From the NCBI RefSeq assembly GCF_000143415.4, contig NW_003314267.1, positions 1,500,100 to 1,564,099 on the forward strand: DNA of 64,000 bases. Direction: 5' to 3'. Shown here piece after piece: positions 36,178-45,636 of the stretch (the first letter of the stretch is position 1; each line of letters starts with the position of its first letter). The position numbers and the translations under genes were made by a program. The notes below the pieces were generated by a model. The model was given only the letters and a program-made list of their open reading frames with translations, did no database searches and was not told where the DNA came from. The DNA is from Selaginella moellendorffii (taxonomy: Eukaryota; Streptophyta; Lycopodiopsida; Selaginellales; Selaginellaceae).

Positions 36178-39100
36178 CACGCCTCCTCTGATTCAGATTC
36201 GGATTGTTCACCTTGAAATAAAATACATTAGAAACTTAGTAAAGGAATATTAATGAATCTCACCTTGAACCCGGGTTATGAATGCTCTTGCTGCATCTCT
36301 TGCATGGTCTGGCAAGGTGATGGTGGCACTCTGCTTCCGCATCCAACCATCCACAACATTATCCACCGATATGCTCATGCTGGGATCCCTTGGATTCAGC
36401 ACCCATCTCTTTTCTAGGCAATCCTTCGTATATCCGGAACTTGGCTTGAACCACTCCACAGTTACATTGAAGGAGTTAGTTTCCGCGTCCTCCTCTGCAT
36501 CAGTGATGCAGCGCCCCACCCATATCATTTGTTTTTTATTACTGGGTCTGACAAGCACGACCATTCCTTTGCAGACCTGTACTGGATTGAATGCTGAATC
36601 CGGCTTCTTGTTCCTCGGCCCACAATAGTGATCCTCAACATCGTTATCTGTCACTGCATTTCTAGAGGACATTGTTCTGCTACTATCTGGTGCTCTGGGT
36701 TTTGGCCAAAAGGACTCTTCCAATTCTTCATATACAACCGGCCCATTTTGGATAGTAGATATAATCTTCTCCCAGTATTCGAGCAAAGGCTTGCACCTCT
36801 TAAAATAGGATTCTCCACCAAACACCAACCCCCTCTTCCAGAAGGCAATATGCTGTCTAATCCCGGCCACTATACTTTCCTGGTCTTTGAGTCCATCCGG
36901 GTGCATCGGCCTGGGGAACCCTGAGGAATCATAGGTTCCCCAGTTATGGGATCTCTCTTGAAGAGTTCAATGCCATCCACTGGCAGCCACACTGTGTCCC
37001 ATTCTCTCATCTTGTACCTCATCACTGGAGCACCGTCACGCATGCTGAAATGAAACTGAAGAGGCTTGGAGTGGCCAATCAGCGTTTCGGATCCGTCCCT
37101 GATGTAGCCTCTTACAAACCCCTTAAATTCTGGAACCTCTGTCACAAGTGCAGCTTCAACAGTGCCTTTGATGCAATTTTGGAATTCATCGTAGAGTTGT
37201 GGGAGGGTGAGGACATTGGATCGCCGGAGGGACTCTGCCAGGTGACTGAACATGGCATCGACGTCTTCATGAGTGTGCCCAACCATGAGAAAGCCAAGTG
37301 TAACCGTTTCAAATATGCCTTTGGCAACAAGCATCGCCAAGTACGCGAAGACGTACATGTTTTTGTTCTCACTGCCAGCATTGTCTGTTTGGAGCAGAAG
37401 ATGGGGTGGAAGGCCACATCGGCCGCAAGAACTTCCTTGAGATTCTGCTTCGTTTGGATGAGGCTGTGCATTCACCGGGCGACTAGCCTCGTCGGAATGG
37501 CATGAGGCCTCACGTGATAACCCTACAATCTGACGGCCAACATATTCACTGGGATGGCATGGGGCCCCACGCAATACTGCAAGCCTTTGCTCCTCCTCCA
37601 GCTGAACCCTGTATGGGGTTCGATCGACAAGGGCCTTATGCAAGGGTTGGCCGTTCAGCTCAGTCTGCGCACTTTGCAGAGACCTTAAGTGTTTTGCTAG
37701 GGACGCAATCATCATGTTTGCACCCCCGCCACCCCATAAAGAAGTTCCCATAGTTCTGGGCACCATGCCCATGAGCGATTATGCCAAACAGAGACACAGG
37801 CAGCTGCATGGATGAAGAGATTGCCTTGGGGGCAGGATTGAGTCGAGGTAAGCACGTCTTTTTCTAGTCCATTTTGTCGTGGATGATGCAGAGGTAAGAG
37901 TCAGGTCTCTCCATGGAGAGAATCCTGTTATGATAATATGCAGTCCTACAGCTTCTCTGCTCGATGTTGTGGTCGAGCCGCCTTCTAACCAACGTCTCTC
38001 GCTCTTGAGCGCTGCAAGAATTCTTCGACAAAGCCATTTTGATAGCAGTGCACTCGTCACACTTTGAAAAGCTGGAGTACTTTCCTATACTCACATCCCT
38101 GAACCTGTTGCTCCACAATCTACTAAATCTAGATTGGCTCAGCTTCCTGTAGCCATTACTCTGGAGTTCCCGATTCACATCTTCCAATATGGCCCCCTTG
38201 GTATACATGGAAGGGAGAACTCGTTGGGTGTCTCGTGTTCCATCTTCCAAGAGGCGGGTTTAATGTGGTTGCTGCTCGCTACATGTCTCGACAAACCTCT
38301 TGAAGATTGCCTCTCCATATACAACATGACCCCTGGTTTTGTGCGTACCGTCGTTCCCATGGACTGCCTGTTGAACCCTTTGTTCCTCGAACTCAGTTTT
38401 GATTCTGTAGAATGTGCTTCGAGGGACTCCATAAATGATTCTCCATGCCTTCATGCAGACCAAACCCCTCTGGAAGACCATGCCCCCCACCTGATGTTCT
38501 GAAGCATCAACAGATGACCGTAATGCCTCATACACAAAATTGCGAGCTGCCTTCCAGGACAATGTCTTGTATCTTGCTCTCTCCTCTTCAATAGCATCCC
38601 AATCAGCATGTTGACAGCACCTCCTCTTGCAACAAGCAACTGTCGAGACCATTCGAACCTCCATCGCCATTTTCTGCCTTTTCGGTTCGTTGCTCAGATC
38701 CCTTTGGCTGCGCTGTAGGAAGGTGTACTTTCTTTTCCCATGAAGAGATGTTCTGTCATCAGTTGTAGTGGTGTTTGATTGTGAATCCTTCACATTCTCA
38801 AACACTAAATGCCTCAATTTCCACCGCACAATGCTTCCAATAGTCAGACTGTTTTCTTCTGTGTCAACAACCTCTAAAATCGCAACTCCAATATCATCCC
38901 AGCCCAATTCTTGATTAGCAACCGCATCTCTTGGATCGACAACTGTGGCTAAGCCCTCAGCTACCACCTCCCCCTCGGGGTTGTTTAGAAACACCTTTGC
39001 CTGAATCCATGTAACACGGTTCTTAAGATCCACAGAGGGAACATGCGTCGCACTTGCGCTGTCCCCAACATCTGCTTTCTTCTGCAGATTTTTCAAGGCA

Positions 39101-39309
39101 ACAACAACATTTACCCCGACGACCATCTCTCCTCGTTCAATAGCGACCACATTCCCATCGAAGACAGTCTCTACTGATACAGCAGCATTGCCTTCCCCAA
39201 GCCTTTGACAGTGTATAACAAAGTTCCGATCCATAGACACAAGGGTCCCTTTTGCAACTCTCTTCCCACCATTCAAAATGTAAACTTTTTCCCCAACCCT
39301 GAAGGCCAT
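36177..39309 (-). pseudogene. DUF7869-type presumptive transposase with DUF8039-like N-terminus
   Basis: The ATG at 39307-39309 lies one base after an acceptor (ctttcag), so a non-coding upstream exon is likely. The N-terminal ~190 residues hold two modules like DUF8039 (VYILNGGKRVAKGTLV; VFLNNPEGEVVAEGLATV), a domain seen in plant transposon proteins. Then come a CC...RCCQH cysteine cluster (near 38610), a helical region with a Cys pair (KCDEC, near 38050) and the DUF7869 core with TDNAGSENKN (~37386-37357) and GHTHEDVD (~37280-37255). These Asp/Glu-rich motifs recall RNase H-fold nucleases, but catalysis is unproven. A 52-nt intron (36212-36263) precedes the last exon, which ends in SESESEEA. 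It is broken by TAA near 38262, TAG at 37864-37866 (MD*KKTCLP), a frameshift near 37740 in a G-run, and another shift near 36890. It is divergent from the ParB-like gene. Confidence 0.75.
37496..37574. repeat. Palindromic sites 4 and 5 in the DUF7869 gene
   Basis: 37496-37517 is ATGGCATG-AGGCCT-CACGTGAT and 37553-37574 is ATGGCATG-GGGCCC-CACGCAAT, 57 bp apart. They fall in a segment of the reading frame that has little family similarity, just before the TDNAG core. They probably sit in one or two short unspliced introns; I could not fix the splice sites. Confidence 0.7.
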
Positions 39310-39382
39310 TCTGAAAGTGCAGAAAAGAAGTTAAGACCATACAAAAAATGATTGGAGAATGGCCTAAATCATAACATACCAA

Positions 39383-39571
39383 ATAGCATGAAGCCACATG
39401 CCATTATTCAAACATGCTATTGACACCCACGTGAAATTTCGCATTCACAAAATTCTGTGTGTGTACGTCCATTTATGGCAATATAAGGCCACACGCCATT
39501 CAAAGAATAATGCTAGTCGAGCATTTTTTGGTGCATTTTTGGGTTCAAAATTGCATGAGCCCACATGCTAT
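39383..39571. repeat. Palindromic sites 6-8
   Basis: 39383-39404 is ATAGCATG-AAGCCA-CATGCCAT. 39474-39500 has ATGGCA and CACGCCAT arms with a longer spacer. 39550-39571 is ATTGCATG-AGCCCA-CATGCTAT. All lie upstream of the DUF7869 ATG. Confidence 0.75.
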
Positions 39572-39907
39572 AAAGTTTACCTGTACCAAAAATAGAAACA
39601 GCTTTATTTACTTGGGAATTTAAGTGGTTGAGGCATTTTTAAACTTACAAACACATGCCCTACTTACATTCATTTGGTTGCTTAAAAGTCAAAAATATTA
39701 TAAACCTTTCTTTTTGCATTTTCAATGTTTTCAATTATGGTTTTTGATTTTCGTAGGACCAGCCTAGTAATCTATTTGCATCCCGTCATGTTTATAGCTA
39801 GCTTTCGTTTGTCCCCTTCGCTGGCCTGAGATACATCTGCTCGGAATCTGCCTCTTACAGCATTTGCCCAGAAAGGGCATCTTTCTTCACGCAGCATTTG
39901 CCACATA

Positions 39908-39939
39908 TTTAGGGTTAGGGTTTAGGGTTTAGGGTTTAG
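39908..39939 (+). repeat. Interstitial telomere-type repeat (TTTAGGG)
   Basis: About four and a half units of TTTAGGG, one short of a T. This is the Arabidopsis-type telomere repeat and supports a plant source. It sits mid-way between the two genes; its reverse complement contains the telo-box AAACCCTAA found in many plant promoters. Confidence 0.85.
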
Positions 39940-40412
39940 CAATTCAGTAGCTTGATAAACATGCAAATACAGAACTTGATGCAAAATCCTTTGATATGTC
40001 ACAATGCCCCTAGGACCACAAACACATTTCAATAGAGAGGGTCCTTTCATTTCATAACTTTTTACGTAGATCTTGGTGAAACCAGAGTTAGTGAAGTTGG
40101 TTTCTTGTGATCCCGCATCTGATTGTGATGTCCCTTTGCAGTGTCGATGGAAAGGTCAATGCACACTAAACTATAGAATCTTGGAGCAAAATAACGGTCG
40201 GATCTATGGCAAATGCCCCTGAAACATTGTAAGGCTCGTGTAGTCTCATGTGGTGTCCGATCGAGATGCTTCTTTGCAGGGTCATCAAGCAGGACATTGT
40301 ATACCATTCTGTAAAATCTAGTTGCGATCTAACGGTTGGATCTCCAGGAAACTCAAAACAATCTCGCGCGTGTCAGAATATTCTAGGAATATACTCCTAT
40401 GTGCTCCTGAAA

Positions 40413-40513
40413 ATGGCATGCGGCCCCACGCCATTCAAGAGATAACGCCAGATGACGCCAAGCATTTTTTGGTGCATTTTTTGGGATCAAAATTGCATGA
40501 GCCCACACGCTTG
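40413..40513. repeat. Palindromic sites 9 and 10
   Basis: 40413-40434 is ATGGCATG-CGGCCC-CACGCCAT, one of the best copies. 40492-40513 is ATTGCATG-AGCCCA-CACGCTTG. They lie inside the duplicated ~100-bp unit, matching the pair at 39474 and 39550. Confidence 0.8.
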
Positions 40514-40649
40514 AACGTCACATCAAATCCTCTAACAATTTATTTAGCTGAACATCTGGCATTTTTGGAAATACAAGATGCTTTGGAATATCCAATCATG
40601 CATGGTATAAATATAGCAAGGGTATTAAATGATATCCCAATCATGATCT

Positions 40650-40780
40650 TTCTTTTGGATTTCGCGTGCATGCAGTCCGAGGAATGATGACGTTGCGGAT
40701 TTCTTTTGGATTTCACGCATGCACGCGCCGATCCAGAAATTAATGGTGGCGCCCAAGTCCGAGGAATGATGACGTGGCGG
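40650..40780 (+). promoter_or_regulatory. Direct repeats with TGACGT cores upstream of the ParB-like gene
   Basis: TTCTTTTGGATTTC(G/A)CG occurs at about 40650 and 40700. GTCCGAGGAATGATGACGT occurs at about 40675 and 40757. TGACGT is a core recognised by plant bZIP factors, so these may be promoter elements; that role is inferred from position and sequence only. Confidence 0.4.
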
Positions 40781-41209
40781 GATTACCAACCGTCGTGACA
40801 TTTCGTGCGTGTGAGGTTAGGTTTTGCATTTTGCTTCGTACTCGCGTTCGCACACTCGCGCTCGCATCGCGCTCCCGCTCGCGCTCCCACTTCTCTACAG
40901 GTTTCTCGTGTGCATCGGCGTCCACTCGCGCTTGCATCACACTCGCACTCGCATCGTGCTCGTGTGCATCGGCGTCCACTTCAAGACACACCCAGTTTGT
41001 AACTTCGCCGCCAACTCCGCCGCCCACTCCGCCACCCACACGCAGCCCACTTGGCGTCCCGGGAGATTTCAGTGCCACTCTCCAACTGTAAGTGGCAGAG
41101 TAGCCTTGCTGCTACGATCCGCTGCACACACAGTGCACATTCGCCAGTGAGTCCGGTTGTCACGCCTTCATTCGGCTTCAAATGGTAAGTCTTTTAGGCC
41201 AAGTAGAAA

Positions 41210-41368
41210 ATGGCATAAGGCCACATGCCATTCAGTAGCAACATTGGCATGCACCAATTGGGCTCTCGAGTGCAGTCCGGTTACAGATGGCGTGTAGCCT
41301 CACGCCATCTTAGGATGCAGCCTCAAGACATTTGATGCAGTGGTGAATGGCGTGTGGCCTCACGTTAT
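41210..41368. repeat. Palindromic sites 11-13 within intron 1 of the ParB-like gene
   Basis: 41210-41231 is ATGGCATA-AGGCCA-CATGCCAT, 41287-41308 is ATGGCGTG-TAGCCT-CACGCCAT and 41347-41368 is ATGGCGTG-TGGCCT-CACGTTAT. All three lie in the 239-nt first intron (41185-41423). The third is followed by TTTCCAG, an unused acceptor-like sequence. Confidence 0.85.
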
Positions 41369-42602
41369 TTCCAGCTACTAGCTTTTCATCTGTCAGCTCT
41401 AATTGTTGTGCATTTCTGAACAGGCGAGGAATTGCGTTCTTCTTCCAGCCACTGTCAATGTGGATGCAGAGAAGGGGGAGGAGCTCACCAGTTGGACTTT
41501 CGGGATGGAAGGCGAGGATCTGAGGCTGTACAACACAGATGGTGGGAGAAAAGAATGCATGGGGATCCTCATCCAAGTGACAGACACTCCATGCAGTTCC
41601 ATGCAAGAATATGGACTGGCACTTGTGGTAGAGACAGCGTCTGCCTTCAAGATCCACCTTGCACATCCTAGCGGCTTCCTGGAGGGGGGCAGCGGCTATG
41701 AGGAATTCCTAGAGGGAGCTAGGGAGAGGTTGTCCAGGAGGCCCACAATTTCAAAGACACTGCGGGTCTATGAAGATCACATGGAATCCACGGACCTCAC
41801 CTACGGCGATGTTCAAAAACTATATTCCAACATTGAGCTGTTGAGAGTGACTCCAGTTCGCGAAGCAAAGGGGAAGGGGGTCGATTTGGAAACTACCTCG
41901 AAGCAGAAAAGGGTGGTCAAGCTCAAGCCGACGTCCGACTCTCCTGCTCCAAAAAAGAAGCTACTCAGTGATGCCATTGCCTCGGGTTCGAACACTACAC
42001 CCACCAAAAAGAAGAGCCGCAAAGAGCAGAAAGAGCAAGAAGAGGCAGCAAAAATCGTCGCAGATAATAGTACTTGTTACTATTCCAACAAAGTATATAC
42101 AATCGACGTGAGCCGTATCGACATCCAAAGCAAATACAACCACAGGCTAGTATCTGATGAGTGGGTGGAGAAACTGAAGCAGAAGATGCTGGCAAGTCCA
42201 GTAACACCCGACATCGCAGACGTGATCCCCTACTACCGAACAATGAAGGGCAAGACGAGGTTTCCAGACTTGATCAATAGGAAGGTGTTGGACGATCAGA
42301 ACATCCGGTTCTATGCTGTCTCCGGGCAGCATTCTAGCTTGGCGATGCAAGAGATAGTTGTGGATATTATGGTGGGCGAGGAGGTGAAGAAAGTCTTCAA
42401 GACAAGAGTTGTCTGCCTGATAAAAGGCAACTCGCCCCTCCGATCTATCATATACATCTCCCACGCGCAGAATGTCAAGCAAGAAACGTGCTACAAATCG
42501 GGTCTGCACGAGACATTGGCACGAACACGGAAGCTTTGGGTTCAACTGAAGAAGCCACAAAAACCAGGACAAGGACGTGCACTAGCAACTAGCGCCTGGC
42601 AG

Positions 42603-42656
42603 GTAAGCCTCGTTGCATGTGGCATAGCATGTGGCCTCACGCCATTTCCATTGCAG
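42603..42656 (+). repeat. 54-nt intron 2 carrying palindromic site 14
   Basis: GTAAGC...TTGCAG, with ATAGCATG-TGGCCT-CACGCCAT at 42624-42645, eleven bases before the exon. The length is a multiple of three and it has no stop, so retention would add 18 residues without a frameshift. Confidence 0.75.
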
Positions 42657-44117
42657 GAATTCTCGAGTCTTCTCTCGAAAACACTAGGGGTCAATGACAC
42701 ACTCAGCATCCATAACATTCTACTCGCGACAAAAGTTGTTTTTGACAAATGGGTAGATGTGCTGAGGAGGTACCATGACGGGGAGTTGCCAAACTCAATG
42801 GGTGTGGAGGACGGCCGGAAGCCCAATGATTTGAAGCTCAACGCCTTGTGTTTCTCGCAGTCTCTAGACGACGACGACCTTCTGACAGTGGCTAATGCTC
42901 TTCTACGTGGTGAGGTAGTCTTCAACAAGACCAAAATGACTCCCGGCCATATTGTGACATACGAGGACTTGTGCACGACTCTGAGAGCTCGTGCGCTATT
43001 GAAGGATTGGATCTTCGAGCAAGTGGCCGTGGAGAGGGTGAGCATCGACACCACGCAAGAGATGATGGAAGCGCTGGAGTTGTCAAATGAAGACATCGAC
43101 AAGTACGTGAAGGGGGCCCCCAAGTTCATCGATCTGCTGCGGGATGCCACAAAAAGTAAAGCTGAGAAGTTGGATCAGTATCCAAATTTCATTAAGATTG
43201 ATGTCGACCGCCGGCTTCAGAAACAGCTCGACCCCGCAGCAGAGGCCTATCGAGAACCTTACCGGGTATACTTGAATTCGGATGAGGATCAAAGGTGGAG
43301 GAGCATCGTTTCCCGCGAAGATGAGCAGGTCAAGAACATCTTTTGTGTGATGGACTTCACAAACGAGGAGATCACTCATGCAGACGAAGTCAGCTCCATC
43401 ATTGACTTAATGGTGGGACTTGCGGAGGTGGAATCTTCAGTCCACTATATGATCTACGACTCCGAATCCTATCACAAGTTCTGGAAGGCCTTGAACGAGG
43501 TGAAGGCTCGGTTGAAAGGCAAGGAGATGCGGGAGATCCATGGGATAATGGCTAAGAAGAAGATACTGACGAATGTCCGCATCTTCACACTCGCCCTTGT
43601 TATTGGTCCTGCAGCAGAGTGGGACTGGAGTGACTTCCCAGCTTCGTTCGACAAGGCCAATCGAATTGATCTGAGGGAGGTCAATTTACCCGTGCCTGAG
43701 GAACTGAAGACGGCTATGGAGCTTTCGAATCCAAAGAAAGCTCCAGGTGCAGCATGGGAAATGCTCAGCTGGGTCTTCAACGCAATAGTGGGTGGGTCAC
43801 CTGCTTCCGACTCCAAGGGCAAATGCGTTGTCGAGTACAACTGCGGCGGACTATTCTTTTGAACCGCACTACTCAAGGGTGTCCCGTGTGTTGCGGTGAC
43901 AAACTCCATTGAAGAGGTGACTTCAATGGAGCATATAATTACAGTTGCCAAAGAAAAACAGTATCTTCTCTACGAACCTGGTGAGTACACACTTTAAGTT
44001 TAAATGTTATCTCACAAGCTCTGTATGCAGGAGCGTGGCCACCCCCAGATGCTGAAACGGCGTTAACAGCTACTGTTGAAGATACCCATGTTGGGCCGAG
44101 CTCACAACCTGCACAAG

Positions 44118-44155
44118 GTAAGGTCACGTGAGGCCTCACGCCATTTTGATTATAG
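44118..44155 (+). repeat. 38-nt intron 4 carrying palindromic site 15
   Basis: GTAAGG...TTATAG in phase 1. The palindrome (44123-44144, GTCACGTG-AGGCCT-CACGCCAT) fills more than half of it. 38 nt is close to the lower limit for spliceosomal introns, but splicing here is needed to keep the frame. Confidence 0.65.
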
Positions 44156-44245
44156 ATCGTTGTGAATATTCAGACACGAGGACTAAAAAGCGCACTGGTG
44201 GTGCATCGAAGAAGGACAAACAGACAAGCAATAGGAAAAAAGGAG

Positions 44246-44294
44246 GTACAAATTATATTTGCAATGGCGTGTGGTCTCATGCCATTCCTTGCAG
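44246..44294 (+). repeat. 49-nt intron 5 carrying palindromic site 16
   Basis: GTACAA...TTGCAG in phase 1, with ATGGCGTG-TGGTCT-CATGCCAT at 44264-44285, nine bases before the exon. Splicing joins KKRT...KKG to GETSSK in one frame. Confidence 0.75.
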
Positions 44295-44438
44295 GAGAAA
44301 CTTCTTCAAAGGCAAAACAGGCAAGCACCAGCCAAGCTCAAACTGACAGTGGTCATAAAAAGCGAAAGCACGTTGGACAGTCGTCGAGATCAGAGGCGTT
44401 TGATTCGAAAAGGAAGAAGGGCAACGAAAAGATGATAG

Positions 44439-44485
44439 GTAATGCCTCGCGGTTATGGCGTGTGTGCTCATGCCATTCATTGCAG
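44439..44485 (+). repeat. 47-nt intron 6 carrying palindromic site 17
   Basis: GTAATG...TTGCAG in phase 1, with ATGGCGTG-TGTGCT-CATGCCAT at 44455-44476, again nine bases before the exon. The layout copies intron 5, including the CCATTC(A/C)TTGCAG end. Confidence 0.75.
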
Positions 44486-45636
44486 ATCAAGGGCTGAGTG
44501 AAAGCAGGCAGTCACCACCTCATGACTCAGATTCCTATGGCAGACTCCCCTTCCCCAATCTCAATGGAGAGGTACAATGGATGAGGGAAGCTTTTCAAGT
44601 CAGGGCCACGTTTTTCTCATCTCGTCGTCTTCGAAGGGTGCAAGAACGTGCAGAAACCATGTTAAGACAGTCGGGTGAGGATACGGTCCTAGGTCACGCA
44701 CTAAAACAGGCTATGGATGTCTTGTATTTTGAGATGGAGACTCGGCCAGATGATTTTCCCAAGATGGTCCTGGAAGAACAAGCCATCCAGCCTGAGCAGC
44801 CTATGGAAGAAATGCAGGAGGGGGATGAGGAGCCAGAGAAAGATAATGAGCAGGAAGAGCAGAAGGACGAAGAGGAGGACAAAGAAGAGGAGGACGAAGA
44901 AGAGGAGGACGAAGAGGACTTGGATGGTCCTCACAATGGTGACGATCATAATAACAACGACGACGATGATGACGACGATGGCCAGCCTGAGGTGGCCAAA
45001 GAGCAGCGGAGGAAGGTCATACAAGACAAACCATCAGGTAAATAATAGTACATCCATTCCTAACCTTTTACCATTTCTAACATTGTCCATGTAAGTCGCA
45101 GAGCAAATGGTAAGTAGAGATTATTCAGTTGAATTTACAAACTCTAGCCTTTAATGTCGAGGAAGGATAGTGCCAAGCAAGGGTCGAAACGTATGTCCAA
45201 TCCTTCAGAATCAGCAGTGCGCCCAAGTGATATCGGTCCTAGTTCCTCAATAGCAGTTGATGGTAAATACAGTATAGTCGATTCAATGTGCTAATGAGTT
45301 TGTTTTTAGTAGCACGGGAGGATACCATCTCAATCGAAGGGAGATATTTGGACATACATATGGATCCGCCAGTGGACTCTACTTGGCTGCAAGAGTCATC
45401 AGAGCTGGTGGAGGCTACTATCCATATCAACGCCAAGCAAGCTGACCACGCTCCACTTGATGCTGCCCATACCACTGAGTCAATCTTGTCCACGTATCCA
45501 ACTGACGGTGACCAGGCGCCATTGGACCCACATGAGGCCGCCCCAGCCGCCGAGCCAGTCGTATCCTCATTTCCAACAGACTCAACATGTGCCCAATTGT
45601 CTGACTACGCGCCGTTGGAACCTCCCTACACCGCCC

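Larger units (their letters stand above)
39310..41181. promoter_or_regulatory. Shared divergent intergenic region of the two-gene element
   Basis: This 1.9-kb region must hold both promoters and the upstream non-coding exons. It contains five palindromic sites, a telomere-type repeat, and a ~100-bp unit present twice (39475-39575 and 40411-40515; shared AGCATTTTTTGGTGCATTTTT then TTGCATGAGCCCACA). It also holds a looser duplicate pair around 40125-40220 and 40260-40350. Next to the ParB-like gene are a CpG-rich stretch with CTCGCG runs (40845-40985) and a repeated CTCGTGTGCATCGGCGTCCA. Confidence 0.7.
35562..45636. mobile_element. Two-gene element: DUF7869 presumptive transposase plus ParB-like protein
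   Basis: A 10-kb block unlike the surrounding LTR elements. It has two divergent multi-exon genes, a shared 1.9-kb intergenic region and ~17 copies of a 22-bp interrupted palindrome in its non-exonic parts. A fragment of a second, diverged copy of the left gene's last exon sits in opposite orientation at its left edge. I found no terminal inverted repeats. The right edge cuts the ParB-like gene near its end, so the block is truncated. That it is mobile is inferred from the DUF7869 family, the broken transposase-type gene and the multiple copies. Confidence 0.55.

Noticed and set aside
36250-36628. Plus-strand frame opposite the end of the DUF7869 gene
   Set aside because: It is a shadow of the minus-strand exon, which has family similarity and proper splice context.
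35787-44476. CRISPR array or phage-type repeat array
   Set aside because: The repeats are irregularly spaced, imperfect and tied to introns and promoters of nuclear genes; there are no unique equal-length spacers or Cas genes.
44701-45024. Minus-strand 107-codon hydrophobic frame resembling a membrane protein
   Set aside because: It is the complement of the acidic Glu/Asp run of the ParB-like gene.
35562-45636. Terminal inverted repeats bounding the two-gene block
   Set aside because: The first and last ~100 bases do not match as inverted repeats, and the right edge lies in coding sequence, so that end is lost.
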